DNA of 64,000 nt from Actinomycetaceae bacterium MB13-C1-2 (GCA_035621235.1 CP141731.1:186001-250000); one strand, 5' to 3'. Shown: positions 31,202 to 41,023, counted from the stretch's first letter. The notes: generated by a model from the letters alone, not told the origin. Program-made: numbers and translations.

Positions 31202-31217
31202 CTTACTGGACAGTAAG
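31202..31217. promoter_or_regulatory. Dyad upstream of GH3-ABC operon, candidate TetR operator
   Basis: CTTACTG (31202-31208) and CAGTAAG (31211-31217) are perfect inverted repeats with a GA spacer, about 57 bp upstream of the first operon gene. The operon ends in a TetR-type regulator gene that could bind here. Confidence 0.5.
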
Positions 31218-31228
31218 CTCACGGTTAC

Positions 31229-31247
31229 CGTCACGATGAACGTGACG
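31229..31247. promoter_or_regulatory. Second dyad upstream of GH3-ABC operon
   Basis: CGTCACG and CGTGACG form a perfect 7-bp inverted repeat with a 5-bp spacer, only 27 bp before the ATG. It could be a second operator or a leader hairpin near the ribosome site. Confidence 0.4.
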
Positions 31248-31273
31248 TTCGCCTATCTATATAGGAGCCAGCA

Positions 31274-33004
31274 ATGTTGCTTACCTCCGCAGTTTCTAGA
31301 CCAACGTCTAGAAGGATCGCCGCGTTTACCGCGGTGGTTGCCCTAAGCGCCACGGCGCTTGCGGGATGCGCAAAGTCCGATACACCCTCATCATCCTCAC
31401 CCGAGTCCGGGGAGTCCGCCACGACCGAAAATTCCGGACAGGGCACCACCGCACTCACTATTGCAAAACCCGATGGGGCGATAACCACCGAATCGCACAA
31501 CCCTTATCTCGGCGACTCCGCGGCCTCAAAGTACGGCTACCGCATGGTCATCTTCGAGCCCCTTGCTCTGGTAAACCCGACCGGTGACCTGGGAACTACT
31601 CCGTGGCTTGCTGAATCCGTCGAGTGGAACGACGACTACACCGCAGTCACGGTTGTCCCACGCCCCGGAGTTACTTGGAGCGACGGTGAGCCGTTCACTG
31701 CCGATGACATCGTCTATACATTTGGCCAGTACCTTGACGGTCGGCTAACCGATACCTCCGGCCTCAGCTACACGGGGGCGGACGTGGACGGCGACAAGGT
31801 GACTTTGAACTTCGAGAACTCGATGTTCGTGAAACAGGCCTCCGTTCTTCACACTCCAATCGTTCCCAAGCACATTTGGGAAAATATCGAAGACCCCGAT
31901 ACTGATCCATTGACTGGCGAAGGCCAAGCCGTTGGAACCGGCCCCTACACACTTACCAACTGGACCACAGAATCCGTAACCCTCACCGCACGTGATGATT
32001 GGTGGGGCGGAAAACTTGCCGTTCCTGAACTCCACTACATTTCATATGGTGACAACGCCGCTCTTACCTCGGCGCTGGTTTCCGGCGATGCCGACTGGGC
32101 GCAGGCGTTCCTTCCCCAGATCGAAACCAGCTTCCTGGCAGCAGATCCGGAAAACAACCACTTCTGGGCAGCTCCAACCACCGGTGCAGCAACGGTGTTC
32201 ATGAACCTTCAAAAGAAGCCGTTTAACGATGTGGCATTCCGTGAGGCACTGGCTTACACGATCAACCGAGACGACTACGTAACCATTGCTCGCGAAGGGG
32301 CCTCCGAAGCCATCTGGAACAAGACTGGCCTCGGCGAAATCCTTAGTGATGAAATTGCCTCCGAGTTCAAGGACGAGGACTACTCAGTCGACAAGGACAA
32401 GGCGCGCCAAATCCTAAGCGATGCCGGCTACACCTGGGATGCCTCGGACAAGCTCGTTGACCCTGAGGGAGAGGTCGTCACGTTCAGTATCTCCGTTCCT
32501 TCCGGTTGGAGTGACTGGAACACTGAGCAACAGCTCATCGCGGAAGAGACAAAAGCGATTCTCGGCGTTGAAGTCAAGATCGATATGCCCGATTGGGGCG
32601 GCTGGGACGCAGCCCGAACCGATGGCGACTTCGACTCGATCATCCACTGGCTAGAGTCGACCAACAACGCATACGGCCTCTACACCTCGACCATGGATCC
32701 GCGCTGGATTGTTGACGGCAAGGCCACATACAACTTCGGTCGTTACGATAACCCGGATGTCACCGCTGCCCTGAACCAGTACGCTTCTGCTTCCTCGGAC
32801 GAGGAGCGCGAGGCCGCCCTGGAAGTGATCCAGAAGCATTACGTCGAGGACATCCCAGCGATCACACTCGGCGCTCATCCGCTGCTGGCCGAGTACAACA
32901 CCCGCAACTACGTGGGCTGGCCGGATGCGGATGATCCGTACGCTCCAGGCGATCCCACTCAGCCGAACATCGTTATGGTTCTGCAAAAGCTACAAGTTAA
33001 GTAA
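31274..33004 (+). CDS. Family 5 extracellular solute-binding lipoprotein (likely oligosaccharide importer)
   Basis: Receptor of an Opp/Dpp-like ABC importer, 576 residues. The signal peptide ends in the lipobox LAGC (Cys near 32), followed by a Ser/Glu-rich linker. SBP_bac_5 motifs include WSDGEPFTADDIVYTFGQYL, GPYTLTNWTTESVTLTARDD and FREALAYTINRDDY. In this operon the transporter is followed by a GH3 glycosidase, so the ligand is more likely a beta-linked oligosaccharide than a peptide, as known for cellobiose-type members of this family. The ATG follows a GGAG site. A strong hairpin after its stop may favour its expression over the rest of the operon. Confidence 0.92.
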   Translation: MLLTSAVSRPTSRRIAAFTAVVALSATALAGCAKSDTPSSSSPESGESATTENSGQGTTALTIAKPDGAITTESHNPYLGDSAASKYGYRMVIFEPLALVNPTGDLGTTPWLAESVEWNDDYTAVTVVPRPGVTWSDGEPFTADDIVYTFGQYLDGRLTDTSGLSYTGADVDGDKVTLNFENSMFVKQASVLHTPIVPKHIWENIEDPDTDPLTGEGQAVGTGPYTLTNWTTESVTLTARDDWWGGKLAVPELHYISYGDNAALTSALVSGDADWAQAFLPQIETSFLAADPENNHFWAAPTTGAATVFMNLQKKPFNDVAFREALAYTINRDDYVTIAREGASEAIWNKTGLGEILSDEIASEFKDEDYSVDKDKARQILSDAGYTWDASDKLVDPEGEVVTFSISVPSGWSDWNTEQQLIAEETKAILGVEVKIDMPDWGGWDAARTDGDFDSIIHWLESTNNAYGLYTSTMDPRWIVDGKATYNFGRYDNPDVTAALNQYASASSDEEREAALEVIQKHYVEDIPAITLGAHPLLAEYNTRNYVGWPDADDPYAPGDPTQPNIVMVLQKLQVK

Positions 33005-33013
33005 CTGAGAAAC

Positions 33014-33053
33014 GTGCTGGGCGGGGCCATCTCTTCTCGTCCCCGCCCAGCAC
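33014..33053 (+). terminator. Strong intercistronic hairpin after the binding-protein gene
   Basis: GTGCTGGGCGGGG (33014-33026) and CCCCGCCCAGCAC (33041-33053) are perfectly complementary over 13 bp with a 14-nt loop. It starts 9 bp after the stop codon and ends 24 bp before the next start. Such hairpins either attenuate read-through or protect the upstream mRNA. Confidence 0.7.
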
Positions 33054-33077
33054 CTAGCCGAAAGCGATCACTCAACG

Positions 33078-33902
33078 ATGAGTAACTCCCTCCTTTCAGT
33101 GCGCGATTTCTCGGTGGTGTACGACGTCGATCCACCAGTAAGAGCGGTGACTGACGTCAGCCTGGAACTAGAGCGCGGTGAGATCCTTGGACTGGCCGGC
33201 GAAAGTGGCTGCGGAAAAACCACGCTCGCCTACGGAATCCAACGTCTCCTTAAACCCCCTGCCGTCATCACAGGTGGTGAGGTAGTCTTCCACGACACCT
33301 CAGGAACCGACATCAACGTGAACAGTCTCAACGCGAACCAAATGCAGCACTTCCGCTGGGACAAAATCTCGATGGTCTTCCAGGGCGCAATGAACGCACT
33401 GAATCCGGTGGCTCCTATCGGTAAACAACTTGAGGACGTTTACATCGTCCACCGTCCCAAGATGTCCAAAGCAGAGCGACGACACGAAGTAAACGAACTC
33501 CTTGAAATCGTCAAGGTGGGCGCTGATCGGGCGCGATCCTACCCCCATGAACTCTCCGGTGGAATGCGCCAGCGCGTCATGATCGCCATGGCACTCGCCC
33601 TGCGCCCACAGTTAATGATTATGGATGAGCCAACGACGGCTCTGGATGTTCTGGTCCAACGCGAGATTCTTCAGCAAATCTCCACCCTTCGCGAAGAATT
33701 CGGCTTCACCGTCGTGTTTATTACCCATGATCTGCCCCTGCTCCTAGAGATATCGGACCGTATCGCAATCATGCGGGAGGGCCGAATCGTTGAGATGGCC
33801 CCCGCAGAACAGATCTGGAACGACCCTCAAAACGAATACACAAAGAAGCTTCTTGCCTCGTTCCCACGGTTGACAGGATCGAAGGGAGTCGTGAACCGAT
33901 GA
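33078..33902 (+). CDS. Opp/Dpp-type ABC transporter ATP-binding protein (D subunit)
   Basis: One of two ATPases of the importer, 274 residues. Walker A is GESGCGKTT, the signature is LSGGMRQRV and Walker B is [14 protein letters not shown] switch His lies in [11 protein letters not shown]. The Cys-bearing C-terminal oligopeptide motif is missing, so it is a short version. Its stop overlaps the next ATPase start by 4 bp (ATGA), giving coupled translation. Confidence 0.93.
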   Translation: MSNSLLSVRDFSVVYDVDPPVRAVTDVSLELERGEILGLAGESGCGKTTLAYGIQRLLKPPAVITGGEVVFHDTSGTDINVNSLNANQMQHFRWDKISMVFQGAMNALNPVAPIGKQLEDVYIVHRPKMSKAERRHEVNELLEIVKVGADRARSYPHELSGGMRQRVMIAMALALRPQLMIMDEPTTALDVLVQREILQQISTLREEFGFTVVFITHDLPLLLEISDRIAIMREGRIVEMAPAEQIWNDPQNEYTKKLLASFPRLTGSKGVVNR

Positions 33903-34708
33903 CCGACCTCAACTTCAACCATGTAACCAAGATCTACAACGTTCGTGGAGCCGGACAAATCAAGGCTCTTGACGATGTCACGTTCTCACTTCGCTCAAAA
34001 CAGACCATCGGTCTGGTGGGACAGTCCGGCAGTGGTAAATCAACCATCGCGAAGATCCTGACCGGCCTTGAGACACAGACCGAGGGCGAGGTACTCATTG
34101 ATGGTGATCCGATCCCGCGCCGCGGAAGTGCCCTACGTAAATATCGCCAAGAGCTACGCATGGTCTTCCAGGACCCCTTTGCTTCGCTCAATCCTTACCA
34201 CACCATTCGCCACCACATCGAACGACCACTGCTGCTTGACAAGGTTGTCCCCAAAGCCGAAGTGGATCGGGAGGTACGCAGACTCCTTGAACGCGTGCGA
34301 CTGGTTCCAAGCGAAGTCATCGATCGCCGCCCCCACGAACTCTCTGGAGGACAGCGACAACGCGTCGCGATCGCTCGCGCCCTCGCTTCCCGCCCGACCC
34401 TACTCGTCGCAGATGAACCGGTTTCGATGCTGGACGTGTCAATTCGCCTCGGCGTCTTGAACCTGCTTGCCGACCTGCAGCGCGAGGAGGGACTGGGAGT
34501 CCTCTACATAACGCACGATCTGGCAACCGCCCGACATTTCAGCGATGAGATCATCGTCCTCAATCAGGGCCGAATCGTTGAGCAGGGCAGTGCAGACGAG
34601 GTCATCCTGCACCCGAAAAATACCTATACGAAGAACCTGCTTGCCGCGTCCCCTGATCCTGAGAAGCATTTCGCGCAGGCATCCAGCATCCTTGGAGGGA
34701 CGCAATGA
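33899..34708 (+). CDS. Opp/Dpp-type ABC transporter ATP-binding protein (F subunit)
   Basis: Second ATPase of 269 residues. Walker A is GQSGSGKST, the Q-loop is RMVFQDPFASLNP, the signature is LSGGQRQRV and Walker B is LLVADEPVSMLDV, with the switch His in YITHDLATAR. ATG overlaps the previous stop, and its own stop overlaps the permease start by 4 bp, so three genes in a row are coupled. Confidence 0.93.
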   Translation: MTDLNFNHVTKIYNVRGAGQIKALDDVTFSLRSKQTIGLVGQSGSGKSTIAKILTGLETQTEGEVLIDGDPIPRRGSALRKYRQELRMVFQDPFASLNPYHTIRHHIERPLLLDKVVPKAEVDREVRRLLERVRLVPSEVIDRRPHELSGGQRQRVAIARALASRPTLLVADEPVSMLDVSIRLGVLNLLADLQREEGLGVLYITHDLATARHFSDEIIVLNQGRIVEQGSADEVILHPKNTYTKNLLAASPDPEKHFAQASSILGGTQ

Positions 34709-35802
34709 GCTCCGCGGATTCATCGGTACGAGATGACGTTGAGGTCTTCTTGACCGAGCCCGACCCCATTGAGGCGGGAACTACAGCAACGAAGGTATAT
34801 CGGGGGCGGACGCGGATTCCGTGGCGTTTTCTCGGAAGTCGTGCGCTGTTCTACCTGTTTACCCTCTGGGCTGCGCTGACGATCAACTTCTTCGTTCCCA
34901 GAATGATGAAAGGGGATGCCGTAAGTCAGTACCTGTCGCGGAACAAGAACGTGAGCCCCGAGGCGGCGGACGCACTCCGGGCTTTGCTGGGACTGGACAC
35001 TGACAAATCCATGTGGGACCAGTACGTCGACTACTGGAAACTTCTGGCCCACGGTGACTTGGGTATCTCAATCACCCACGGGATGCGTCCCGTTACTGAA
35101 GTTATCGCCGGGGCCCTCCCCTGGACCATCGGTTTGGTCGGCGTCGCCACCATCCTTGCCTTCACAATCGGTACGGTTGGCGGGGCGATAATCGGGTGGA
35201 AACGCGGAAGCAAACTCGACGTTTTCATCCCCATCACTACCTTCTTCAACACAATCCCCTACTTCTGGCTCGGTCTTCTGGCCATCTCCGTCTTCTCTGT
35301 TGGTCTTGGTTGGTTCCCAATCGGTAAGGCGTTCGGTGCGGGGGTTACCCCCGAGTTGTCGTGGAGCTTCATCGGCGAGGTCATTTACCACGGGACCCTT
35401 CCGGCTCTGACCATCGTCCTCGCCTCCCTCGGAGGCTGGATGCTTGGAATGCGCAACATGATGCTGACTGTGTTGGACGAAGACTACATAACCGTCGCGC
35501 AGGCCAAGGGAATGCCAAACAAGCGTGTCCTATGGCGCTACGCCGCCCGTAACGCGGTGCTACCGCAGATACAGAGTTTTGCCCTGTCACTCGGCTTCAT
35601 TGTCGGTGGCACAGTCGTGATGGAAATGGTCTTCAGCTACCCCGGAGTCGGAAAAATGCTTCTGGATGCAACCAACGCGAAAGACTACGCGCTAATGCAG
35701 GGTGTTTTCCTGATCATCACCCTGTCCGTGCTGATCGCAAACATCCTCGCTGATGTCGCCTACGCATTCCTTGATCCGCGTACCCGCCAGACGGAGTCCT
35801 GA
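34705..35802 (+). CDS. Opp/Dpp-type ABC transporter permease (B subunit)
   Basis: Inner-membrane permease of 365 residues. A polar N-terminal extension of about 45 residues precedes the first helix (ALFYLFTLWAALTINFFVPR). The EAA-type coupling loop is LDEDYITVAQAKGMPNKRVL. Later helices include FALSLGFIVGGTVVMEMVFS followed by YPGVGKMLLDA, the usual DppB ending. A 3-bp gap separates it from the C-subunit gene. Confidence 0.93.
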   Translation: MSSADSSVRDDVEVFLTEPDPIEAGTTATKVYRGRTRIPWRFLGSRALFYLFTLWAALTINFFVPRMMKGDAVSQYLSRNKNVSPEAADALRALLGLDTDKSMWDQYVDYWKLLAHGDLGISITHGMRPVTEVIAGALPWTIGLVGVATILAFTIGTVGGAIIGWKRGSKLDVFIPITTFFNTIPYFWLGLLAISVFSVGLGWFPIGKAFGAGVTPELSWSFIGEVIYHGTLPALTIVLASLGGWMLGMRNMMLTVLDEDYITVAQAKGMPNKRVLWRYAARNAVLPQIQSFALSLGFIVGGTVVMEMVFSYPGVGKMLLDATNAKDYALMQGVFLIITLSVLIANILADVAYAFLDPRTRQTES

Positions 35803-35805
35803 ACA

Positions 35806-36828
35806 ATGACCACATATGAGCCCGCCGCTTTCGGCGAAGATGCAGAGACCAACGATCTTGATGCGGCCATGGAGCCGACTCCAGAAAGCGCATGGAGCAA
35901 GTTTGTCGCCTCATTCTCGATGTTCCGTAATGGCAAGTCCATTGCCGGCCTCACAATCCTCGGCATCTTTTTACTCATCGCGATATTCGCCCCCGTGATC
36001 GCTCCCTACCCACCGACACAGATCGATGCGATGGCACGCCTGCAACCTCCATCATCCGCACACTGGCTCGGGACGACGCACCTTGGTGAGGACGTATTCA
36101 GCCAGGTCATCTGGGGCACCCGCGGAGTCATGGTAGTGGGCATCCTCGCCACGATTATCGCCATCACTATCGCGGTCACGGTCGGCGTTGTCTCCGGTTA
36201 TCTTTCCGGCTGGAAGAGCGAGTCGCTCTCCGCGCTCGCGAACGTGTTCCTGGTGATTCCCGGCCTACCACTTATCATCGTGGTTGCCTCACTGTTCGAG
36301 GATCCGCCACTGTGGGTCATTTCCCTGGTCTTAGGACTCACCGGATGGGCCTGGGGAGCGCGAGTCCTTCGTGCACAGACCATGTCACTTCGCAACCGTG
36401 ACTTCGTTCAGGCAGCGAAGGCTAACGGCGAACCGCTGTACCGAATCATTGCGGTCGAAATGCTCCCTAACCTAATGGGCCTTATCGCCGCGAGCGTCGT
36501 CGGCACAATGACCGCCGCCGTTCTCAGCTTGACCACGCTCTCCTTCATCGGCGTTATCCCCGTAAGCAACTACAACTGGGGAACCATCCTTAACTGGGCG
36601 TCCGCACAGGGTGCGTTCCAACAAAACCAGTGGTGGTGGTACCTCCCTCCGGGGCTCTGCATTGCAGCCATCGGTGTCGCTCTGTCCCTACTCAACTTTG
36701 GCATCGACGAGTACGTTAACCCACGCCTCAGGTCTGCCGGTGAACGGGCTCGCGCAATGAAGAAGCGCGGCATGAACGTGAACGACACGGTCACTCAAGT
36801 CCGGGCAGTTTCTGAGACCAAGAGCTAG
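35806..36828 (+). CDS. Opp/Dpp-type ABC transporter permease (C subunit)
   Basis: Inner-membrane permease of 340 residues. It has an acidic N-terminal tail, a first helix (SIAGLTILGIFLLIAIFAPVI), the OppC-type LQPPSSAHWLGTTHLGEDVF segment and coupling loop LRNRDFVQAAKANGEPLYR. The last helix is followed by a basic tail. It lies 44 bp before the GH3 gene on the same strand. Confidence 0.93.
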   Translation: MTTYEPAAFGEDAETNDLDAAMEPTPESAWSKFVASFSMFRNGKSIAGLTILGIFLLIAIFAPVIAPYPPTQIDAMARLQPPSSAHWLGTTHLGEDVFSQVIWGTRGVMVVGILATIIAITIAVTVGVVSGYLSGWKSESLSALANVFLVIPGLPLIIVVASLFEDPPLWVISLVLGLTGWAWGARVLRAQTMSLRNRDFVQAAKANGEPLYRIIAVEMLPNLMGLIAASVVGTMTAAVLSLTTLSFIGVIPVSNYNWGTILNWASAQGAFQQNQWWWYLPPGLCIAAIGVALSLLNFGIDEYVNPRLRSAGERARAMKKRGMNVNDTVTQVRAVSETKS

Positions 36829-36872
36829 CAGTTCCAAACCCAAATCACTCCTACTTTCTGAAAGAGTTCAAA

Positions 36873-39110
36873 ATGTCTTACGATCCGTCCGCACCCTACC
36901 TGGACGCTTCACTTTCCATTTCCAAGCGGGTCGACGATCTGCTCGGCCGCATGACTCTGCCGGAGAAGGTCGGACAGATGATGCAGATCGACGCTCGTGG
37001 TGACATCGAGGAGTTCGTGCGGGACAAGACGGTCGGGTCGATCCTTCACACCTCGCCCGAGCGGATCGAGAAGGCATACGAACTCAGCCAGCAGACACGC
37101 CTCCGGATTCCCCTACTGGTTGGTGAGGACTGTATTCACGGTCATTCCTTTTGGCCGGGTGCCACCATTTTCCCAACTCAGCTGGGGATGGCTGCCTCAT
37201 TCAATCCTGACCTGATGCGTAGGTTCGCCCGCGGCGCGGCGACAGAGATCGCTGCGACCGGAACCCACTGGACTTTTTCTCCGGTGCTCTGCATTGCAAG
37301 GGACCTGCGCTGGGGACGTGTCGATGAAACGTTCGGTGAGGACCCCTATCTCATCGGCGAACTTGCTACCGCGGTCGTCGAGGGATATCAGGGCCAGGGA
37401 CTTGAGGACCCCACAGCGGTCCTCGCCACCGCGAAGCATTTCGCTGGGTACAGCGAAACCCAGGGCGGTCGAGACGCCTCCGAAGCCGATATTTCCAGGC
37501 GCAAGCTACGTTCCTGGTTCCTCCCTCCGTTTGAGAAAGTGGCCCGTGCGGGATGTCGAACATTCATGCTCGGCTACCAGACCACCGACGGAGTGCCAAT
37601 CACTCTGAACGAGTGGCTACTTACCGACGTGCTTCGCGGCGAGTGGGGCTATACCGGTACTCTGATCACCGACTGGGACAACGTTGGTCGCATGGTCTGG
37701 GAGCAGAAGATTCAACCGGACATTGCACATGCCTCAGCGGCCGCAACTGAGGCGGGCAACGACATGATCATGACGACTCCCTCGTTCTATGAAGGAGCTC
37801 TCCAAGCAGTTGAGAATGGTCTACTTAGCCCGGATGCCTTCGACAGAGCGGTGGCTCGAATCCTCGCTCTCAAGTTTGAACTGGGGCTGTTCGAGAATCC
37901 GCGACTGCCCGACCACGAGTTGATCGGTGAGGTGGTTGGTTCTTATCAGGAGCTAAATCTGGAGGTGGCGCGCGAATCCCTCGTACTTCTTGAGAACGAC
38001 GGAACACTACCGCTTGCCGCGCCTTTGAAAGCAGCGGTCATCGGACCTGTGGCCGATGACGTTGACTGTCTGCTTGGGGACTGGGCAGGTAGGTCGGGGC
38101 AGGCAGAAATGCCCGAAGGGCAACCTCGTGAAATGTCCACCACTCCACTTGACGGGATTAGGGCGATTATTGAGGAGCGCGGAGGCGAGGTAGCTTACGC
38201 GCGCGGGGCCAACATCGCTAATCTTCTGCCGAACCCAGAGGGGCCGACTTTCCCCGACGGCCAGCCACGGATGCCGATCATCTCCCCCGCCCCGCTAGAC
38301 CAGGGCATGATCGATGAGGCAGTATCAGAGGCGAACGACTCGGATGTCATCGTCGCCGTTGTCGGCGACAACATTTTCTTGTGTGGAGAGGGTAGATCGA
38401 CTGCAACACTGAATCTGATCGGCGGACAGAATGCCCTGATCGACGCGTTGATCGAGACTGGAAAGCCTGTTGTCATAGTGCTTCTGGCGTCGAAGCCACT
38501 GATCTTGCCTCCCTCGGCTGACAGGGCCGCGGCCGTCATATGGGCAGCAAACCCAGGGATGAAAGGCGGCACGGCTCTTGCCGAGCTGATCTTCGGAGAT
38601 ATTGAGCCCGTCGGGCGTCTGCCGATCTCATTTGCGCGTCACGCCGGGCAACAACCAACTTTTTACACGCAGATTCGTGGACAGCACGGTGATCGATACG
38701 CAGACCTGACTCAAGAACCCGCATGGGCGTTTGGCGAGGGCAAGTCCTATACAACGGTTCAGTACAGCGACCTTCGACTGGATTCGGCCGAGCTGGGAAT
38801 CGCGGACACCGTCGTCGGGCATGTGAAGGTGGCTAACACAGGTAGCAGACCGACCCGCGAAACGGTTCAGGCCTATATTCGCGACGAGGTCACCAGCGTC
38901 AGTTGGGCCGACCGTGAGCTGAAAACCTTTACGCAAGTGTGGGTCCAGCCTGGAGAGACCGTGGAGGTTGAGTTACGAGTTCCCGTTGCTGAATGCACAA
39001 TCGTGGATGCAAAAGGCAACCGCGTGGTTGAGCCGGGTAGGTTCTCGCTGCTGGTGGGTCCTTCCTCACGCAAAGTTGACCTTATTGAGGCATCATTCCT
39101 AGTTAGATAA
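36873..39110 (+). CDS. Glycoside hydrolase family 3 beta-glycosidase
   Basis: Retaining exo-glycosidase of 745 residues, most likely a beta-glucosidase or beta-xylosidase. The N-terminal TIM barrel contains KHFAGYSETQGGRD (about 188-201) and the nucleophile Asp in LITDWDNV (about 267). The alpha/beta sandwich domain with the acid/base region follows (about 390-610). A C-terminal fibronectin-III-like domain covers about 650-740. No signal peptide is present, so it hydrolyses sugars after import by the upstream transporter. Position at the end of the importer operon supports this. A GAAAGAG-like ribosome site precedes the ATG. Confidence 0.94.
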   Translation: MSYDPSAPYLDASLSISKRVDDLLGRMTLPEKVGQMMQIDARGDIEEFVRDKTVGSILHTSPERIEKAYELSQQTRLRIPLLVGEDCIHGHSFWPGATIFPTQLGMAASFNPDLMRRFARGAATEIAATGTHWTFSPVLCIARDLRWGRVDETFGEDPYLIGELATAVVEGYQGQGLEDPTAVLATAKHFAGYSETQGGRDASEADISRRKLRSWFLPPFEKVARAGCRTFMLGYQTTDGVPITLNEWLLTDVLRGEWGYTGTLITDWDNVGRMVWEQKIQPDIAHASAAATEAGNDMIMTTPSFYEGALQAVENGLLSPDAFDRAVARILALKFELGLFENPRLPDHELIGEVVGSYQELNLEVARESLVLLENDGTLPLAAPLKAAVIGPVADDVDCLLGDWAGRSGQAEMPEGQPREMSTTPLDGIRAIIEERGGEVAYARGANIANLLPNPEGPTFPDGQPRMPIISPAPLDQGMIDEAVSEANDSDVIVAVVGDNIFLCGEGRSTATLNLIGGQNALIDALIETGKPVVIVLLASKPLILPPSADRAAAVIWAANPGMKGGTALAELIFGDIEPVGRLPISFARHAGQQPTFYTQIRGQHGDRYADLTQEPAWAFGEGKSYTTVQYSDLRLDSAELGIADTVVGHVKVANTGSRPTRETVQAYIRDEVTSVSWADRELKTFTQVWVQPGETVEVELRVPVAECTIVDAKGNRVVEPGRFSLLVGPSSRKVDLIEASFLVR

Positions 39111-39183
39111 ATGTGGCCGGATAACAAGCGCGGTGCCCGCGAATTGCTAAACTTGGGACCGATCTATTAGTTAGGCAAGAGCG

Positions 39184-39816
39184 ATGACAACGGCTGGTAC
39201 AGGGCATCAACAGAGCGCCAAGAATCGGCCTGAGACCTTAGAAAAGCGCCAGGCAATTCTTGAGGCCGCAACCGAGGTTTTCGGGCAGAAGGGATACAAG
39301 AACGGATCCCTCGCCGAGATTGCTCAGCGTGTCGGTTTGACCCGTGCGGGGGTTCTCCATCACTTTGGAAGCAAAGAGAATCTGCTTCTGGAATCCGTGA
39401 AGATTCGTGACACCTCGGACCTTGAGGAAAAAGGACGAGCCTCGATGCCCTCGGGCCGCGAGCAGTTTGATCACCTTATCGATACGGCGTTTCGTAACGC
39501 TAAGCGCCGGGGCATAGTCCAGACGTTCGTGGTGATGTCATCTGAGGCGATAACCGAAGACCACCCGACCCACGGATACTACGAGGAGCGCTATCAGAAT
39601 CTCCGCCTCGAAATAGCGACCAACTTTCGTGAACTCTGCAAAGAAGAGGGGATTGAGGACACCAGCACCGTGGACAATGCAGCGGCATCGATCCTCGCGG
39701 TGATGGATGGCCTTCAGTATCAGTGGTTACTCGAACCCGAATGCCTCGATCTGGGCGAGGCGACTGCCTTCGCCATTAATGCAATAGTCGACTCGGTTCT
39801 ACGGCCGACATCCTGA
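39184..39816 (+). CDS. TetR family transcriptional regulator
   Basis: Repressor-type protein of 210 residues. The helix-turn-helix is at about 22-67 (RQAILEAATEVFGQKGYKNG, then LAEIAQRVGLTRAGVLHHFG). The C-terminal domain is TetR_C-like with QYQWLLEPECLDL. It lies 73 bp after the GH3 gene on the same strand and may be the last gene of the operon. It is a reasonable candidate to bind the dyads at 31202-31247. TetR control of a glycoside operon, instead of the more usual LacI control, is somewhat unusual. Confidence 0.9.
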   Translation: MTTAGTGHQQSAKNRPETLEKRQAILEAATEVFGQKGYKNGSLAEIAQRVGLTRAGVLHHFGSKENLLLESVKIRDTSDLEEKGRASMPSGREQFDHLIDTAFRNAKRRGIVQTFVVMSSEAITEDHPTHGYYEERYQNLRLEIATNFRELCKEEGIEDTSTVDNAAASILAVMDGLQYQWLLEPECLDLGEATAFAINAIVDSVLRPTS

Positions 39817-39863
39817 GGCCACCCGGGAGCGCACAAAACGGTTCCGTGTCCCGTCTCAAAGTC

Positions 39864-39922
39864 GAGGCTGGTGACGATAGTTCAGCGCCCCCATTGCCAC
39901 TGCACGTCACGTCACCAGCCTC
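39864..39922. terminator. Hairpin between convergent TetR and sortase genes
   Basis: GAGGCTGGTGACG (39864-39876) and CGTCACCAGCCTC (39910-39922) are perfectly complementary over 13 bp around a 33-nt loop. The position suits a bidirectional terminator; the loop is longer than usual. Confidence 0.55.
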
Positions 39923-40015
39923 CAGGAGTTCCGGGACTCGCTACCCGTTGCTCCGCTTGCGGCAAGAGGCTAGATTCGCCGCAAGTTCCACTGACGAAAG
40001 CGCCAGTTCACAACA

Positions 40016-41023
40016 TCACCTGTCCGCAGACTTCTTCTTTCGGGGCTTAGGCGGGTACCCGGCACGCCACATGAAGACTCCCCCGGCCACCACACCCGCA
40101 GGTAGAATCACGGCCCACCATGGAAATCCCGGAATGTCCGGCACCGCCTGCGCGGCGGCGATGTCCGCCTCAGGCGTTGGCGTTACTCGCTTAGCCGTAA
40201 CCAAATATCTGTGCGTATTGATGCCAAGCGGGGTACATGTGACCAGCGTGACGATGTCTTTGCCGCCCTGCACGATTAGCGACCCGGTTTCTTCCGGGAG
40301 AATCGTTTGAGTCTCGTAAACCTCGTACGTGAGCACCTCACCGGCAACAGAGATTGTGAAGGTATCCCCCACTTCAAGCTTCTTTAGATTATTGAACAGG
40401 GTTGCGGTCGCTAGTCCCGTGTGCGCTGTAAGAACGCTGTGCGTGTCCTGCCCACCAACGGGTAACGATGTGCCCTGCAAGTGCCCGACCCCATGGGCTA
40501 GTACCGTGTCGCTGGTACCGTGATAAATAGGGAGGTCAACGTCGATAGCGGGAATCTTCAGACGCGCCATCATCGCTGGCGCGCTTGAGAGTAGAGACCA
40601 GTATTCCCCTTCAGGGTCGGACTCCCCCAGTAGAGTGGGAACGCGGCTTTCGCCGCTTACATCAATCTGTCCGGTGGAGAGCTTTTCGTTATACTTCCTG
40701 GCCTGCTGCAAACGGACCTCATTACCGGGGTCCTTATCGGCCAATACTTCGTCTTGAAACTGAACGATCGCTTTTGACTCGTGGTACTGCGACCACCAGG
40801 CAGCAGTCGAGGGATACATGAAAACAACGAGTCCCGTGAGTCCAATAATGACCACCATCAGCGCGCTCCATCGGAACCGCCATTGGCGCGGTTTCTTGGC
40901 ATGCGCACCGCCCGTTCGAGGCCTGCTACCGCGGTTGGGCGGGACAGTCCCGTCAGGTGGCATTGCCACTGACCTCATGTCCGACGCGGTTTGGCTTGCC
41001 CTCGTCTTGGTAGCGGTACTCAC
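40016..41023 (-). CDS. Class C (pilus) sortase
   Basis: Membrane transpeptidase that links pilin subunits. The 335-residue protein has an N-terminal helix (about 53-71), the sortase beta-barrel, and a C-terminal helix (about 301-320) followed by a basic tail. Catalytic residues are His near 201 (LTAHTG), Cys near 263 (TLVTCTPLG) and Arg near 272 (NTHR). The segment ESDPEGEYW (about 135-142) probably is the DP-containing lid that closes class C active sites. The start is GTG. It is the last gene of the pilus operon, downstream of the shaft pilin and separated from it by a strong hairpin. Confidence 0.94.
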   Translation of the reverse strand: MSTATKTRASQTASDMRSVAMPPDGTVPPNRGSRPRTGGAHAKKPRQWRFRWSALMVVIIGLTGLVVFMYPSTAAWWSQYHESKAIVQFQDEVLADKDPGNEVRLQQARKYNEKLSTGQIDVSGESRVPTLLGESDPEGEYWSLLSSAPAMMARLKIPAIDVDLPIYHGTSDTVLAHGVGHLQGTSLPVGGQDTHSVLTAHTGLATATLFNNLKKLEVGDTFTISVAGEVLTYEVYETQTILPEETGSLIVQGGKDIVTLVTCTPLGINTHRYLVTAKRVTPTPEADIAAAQAVPDIPGFPWWAVILPAGVVAGGVFMWRAGYPPKPRKKKSADR

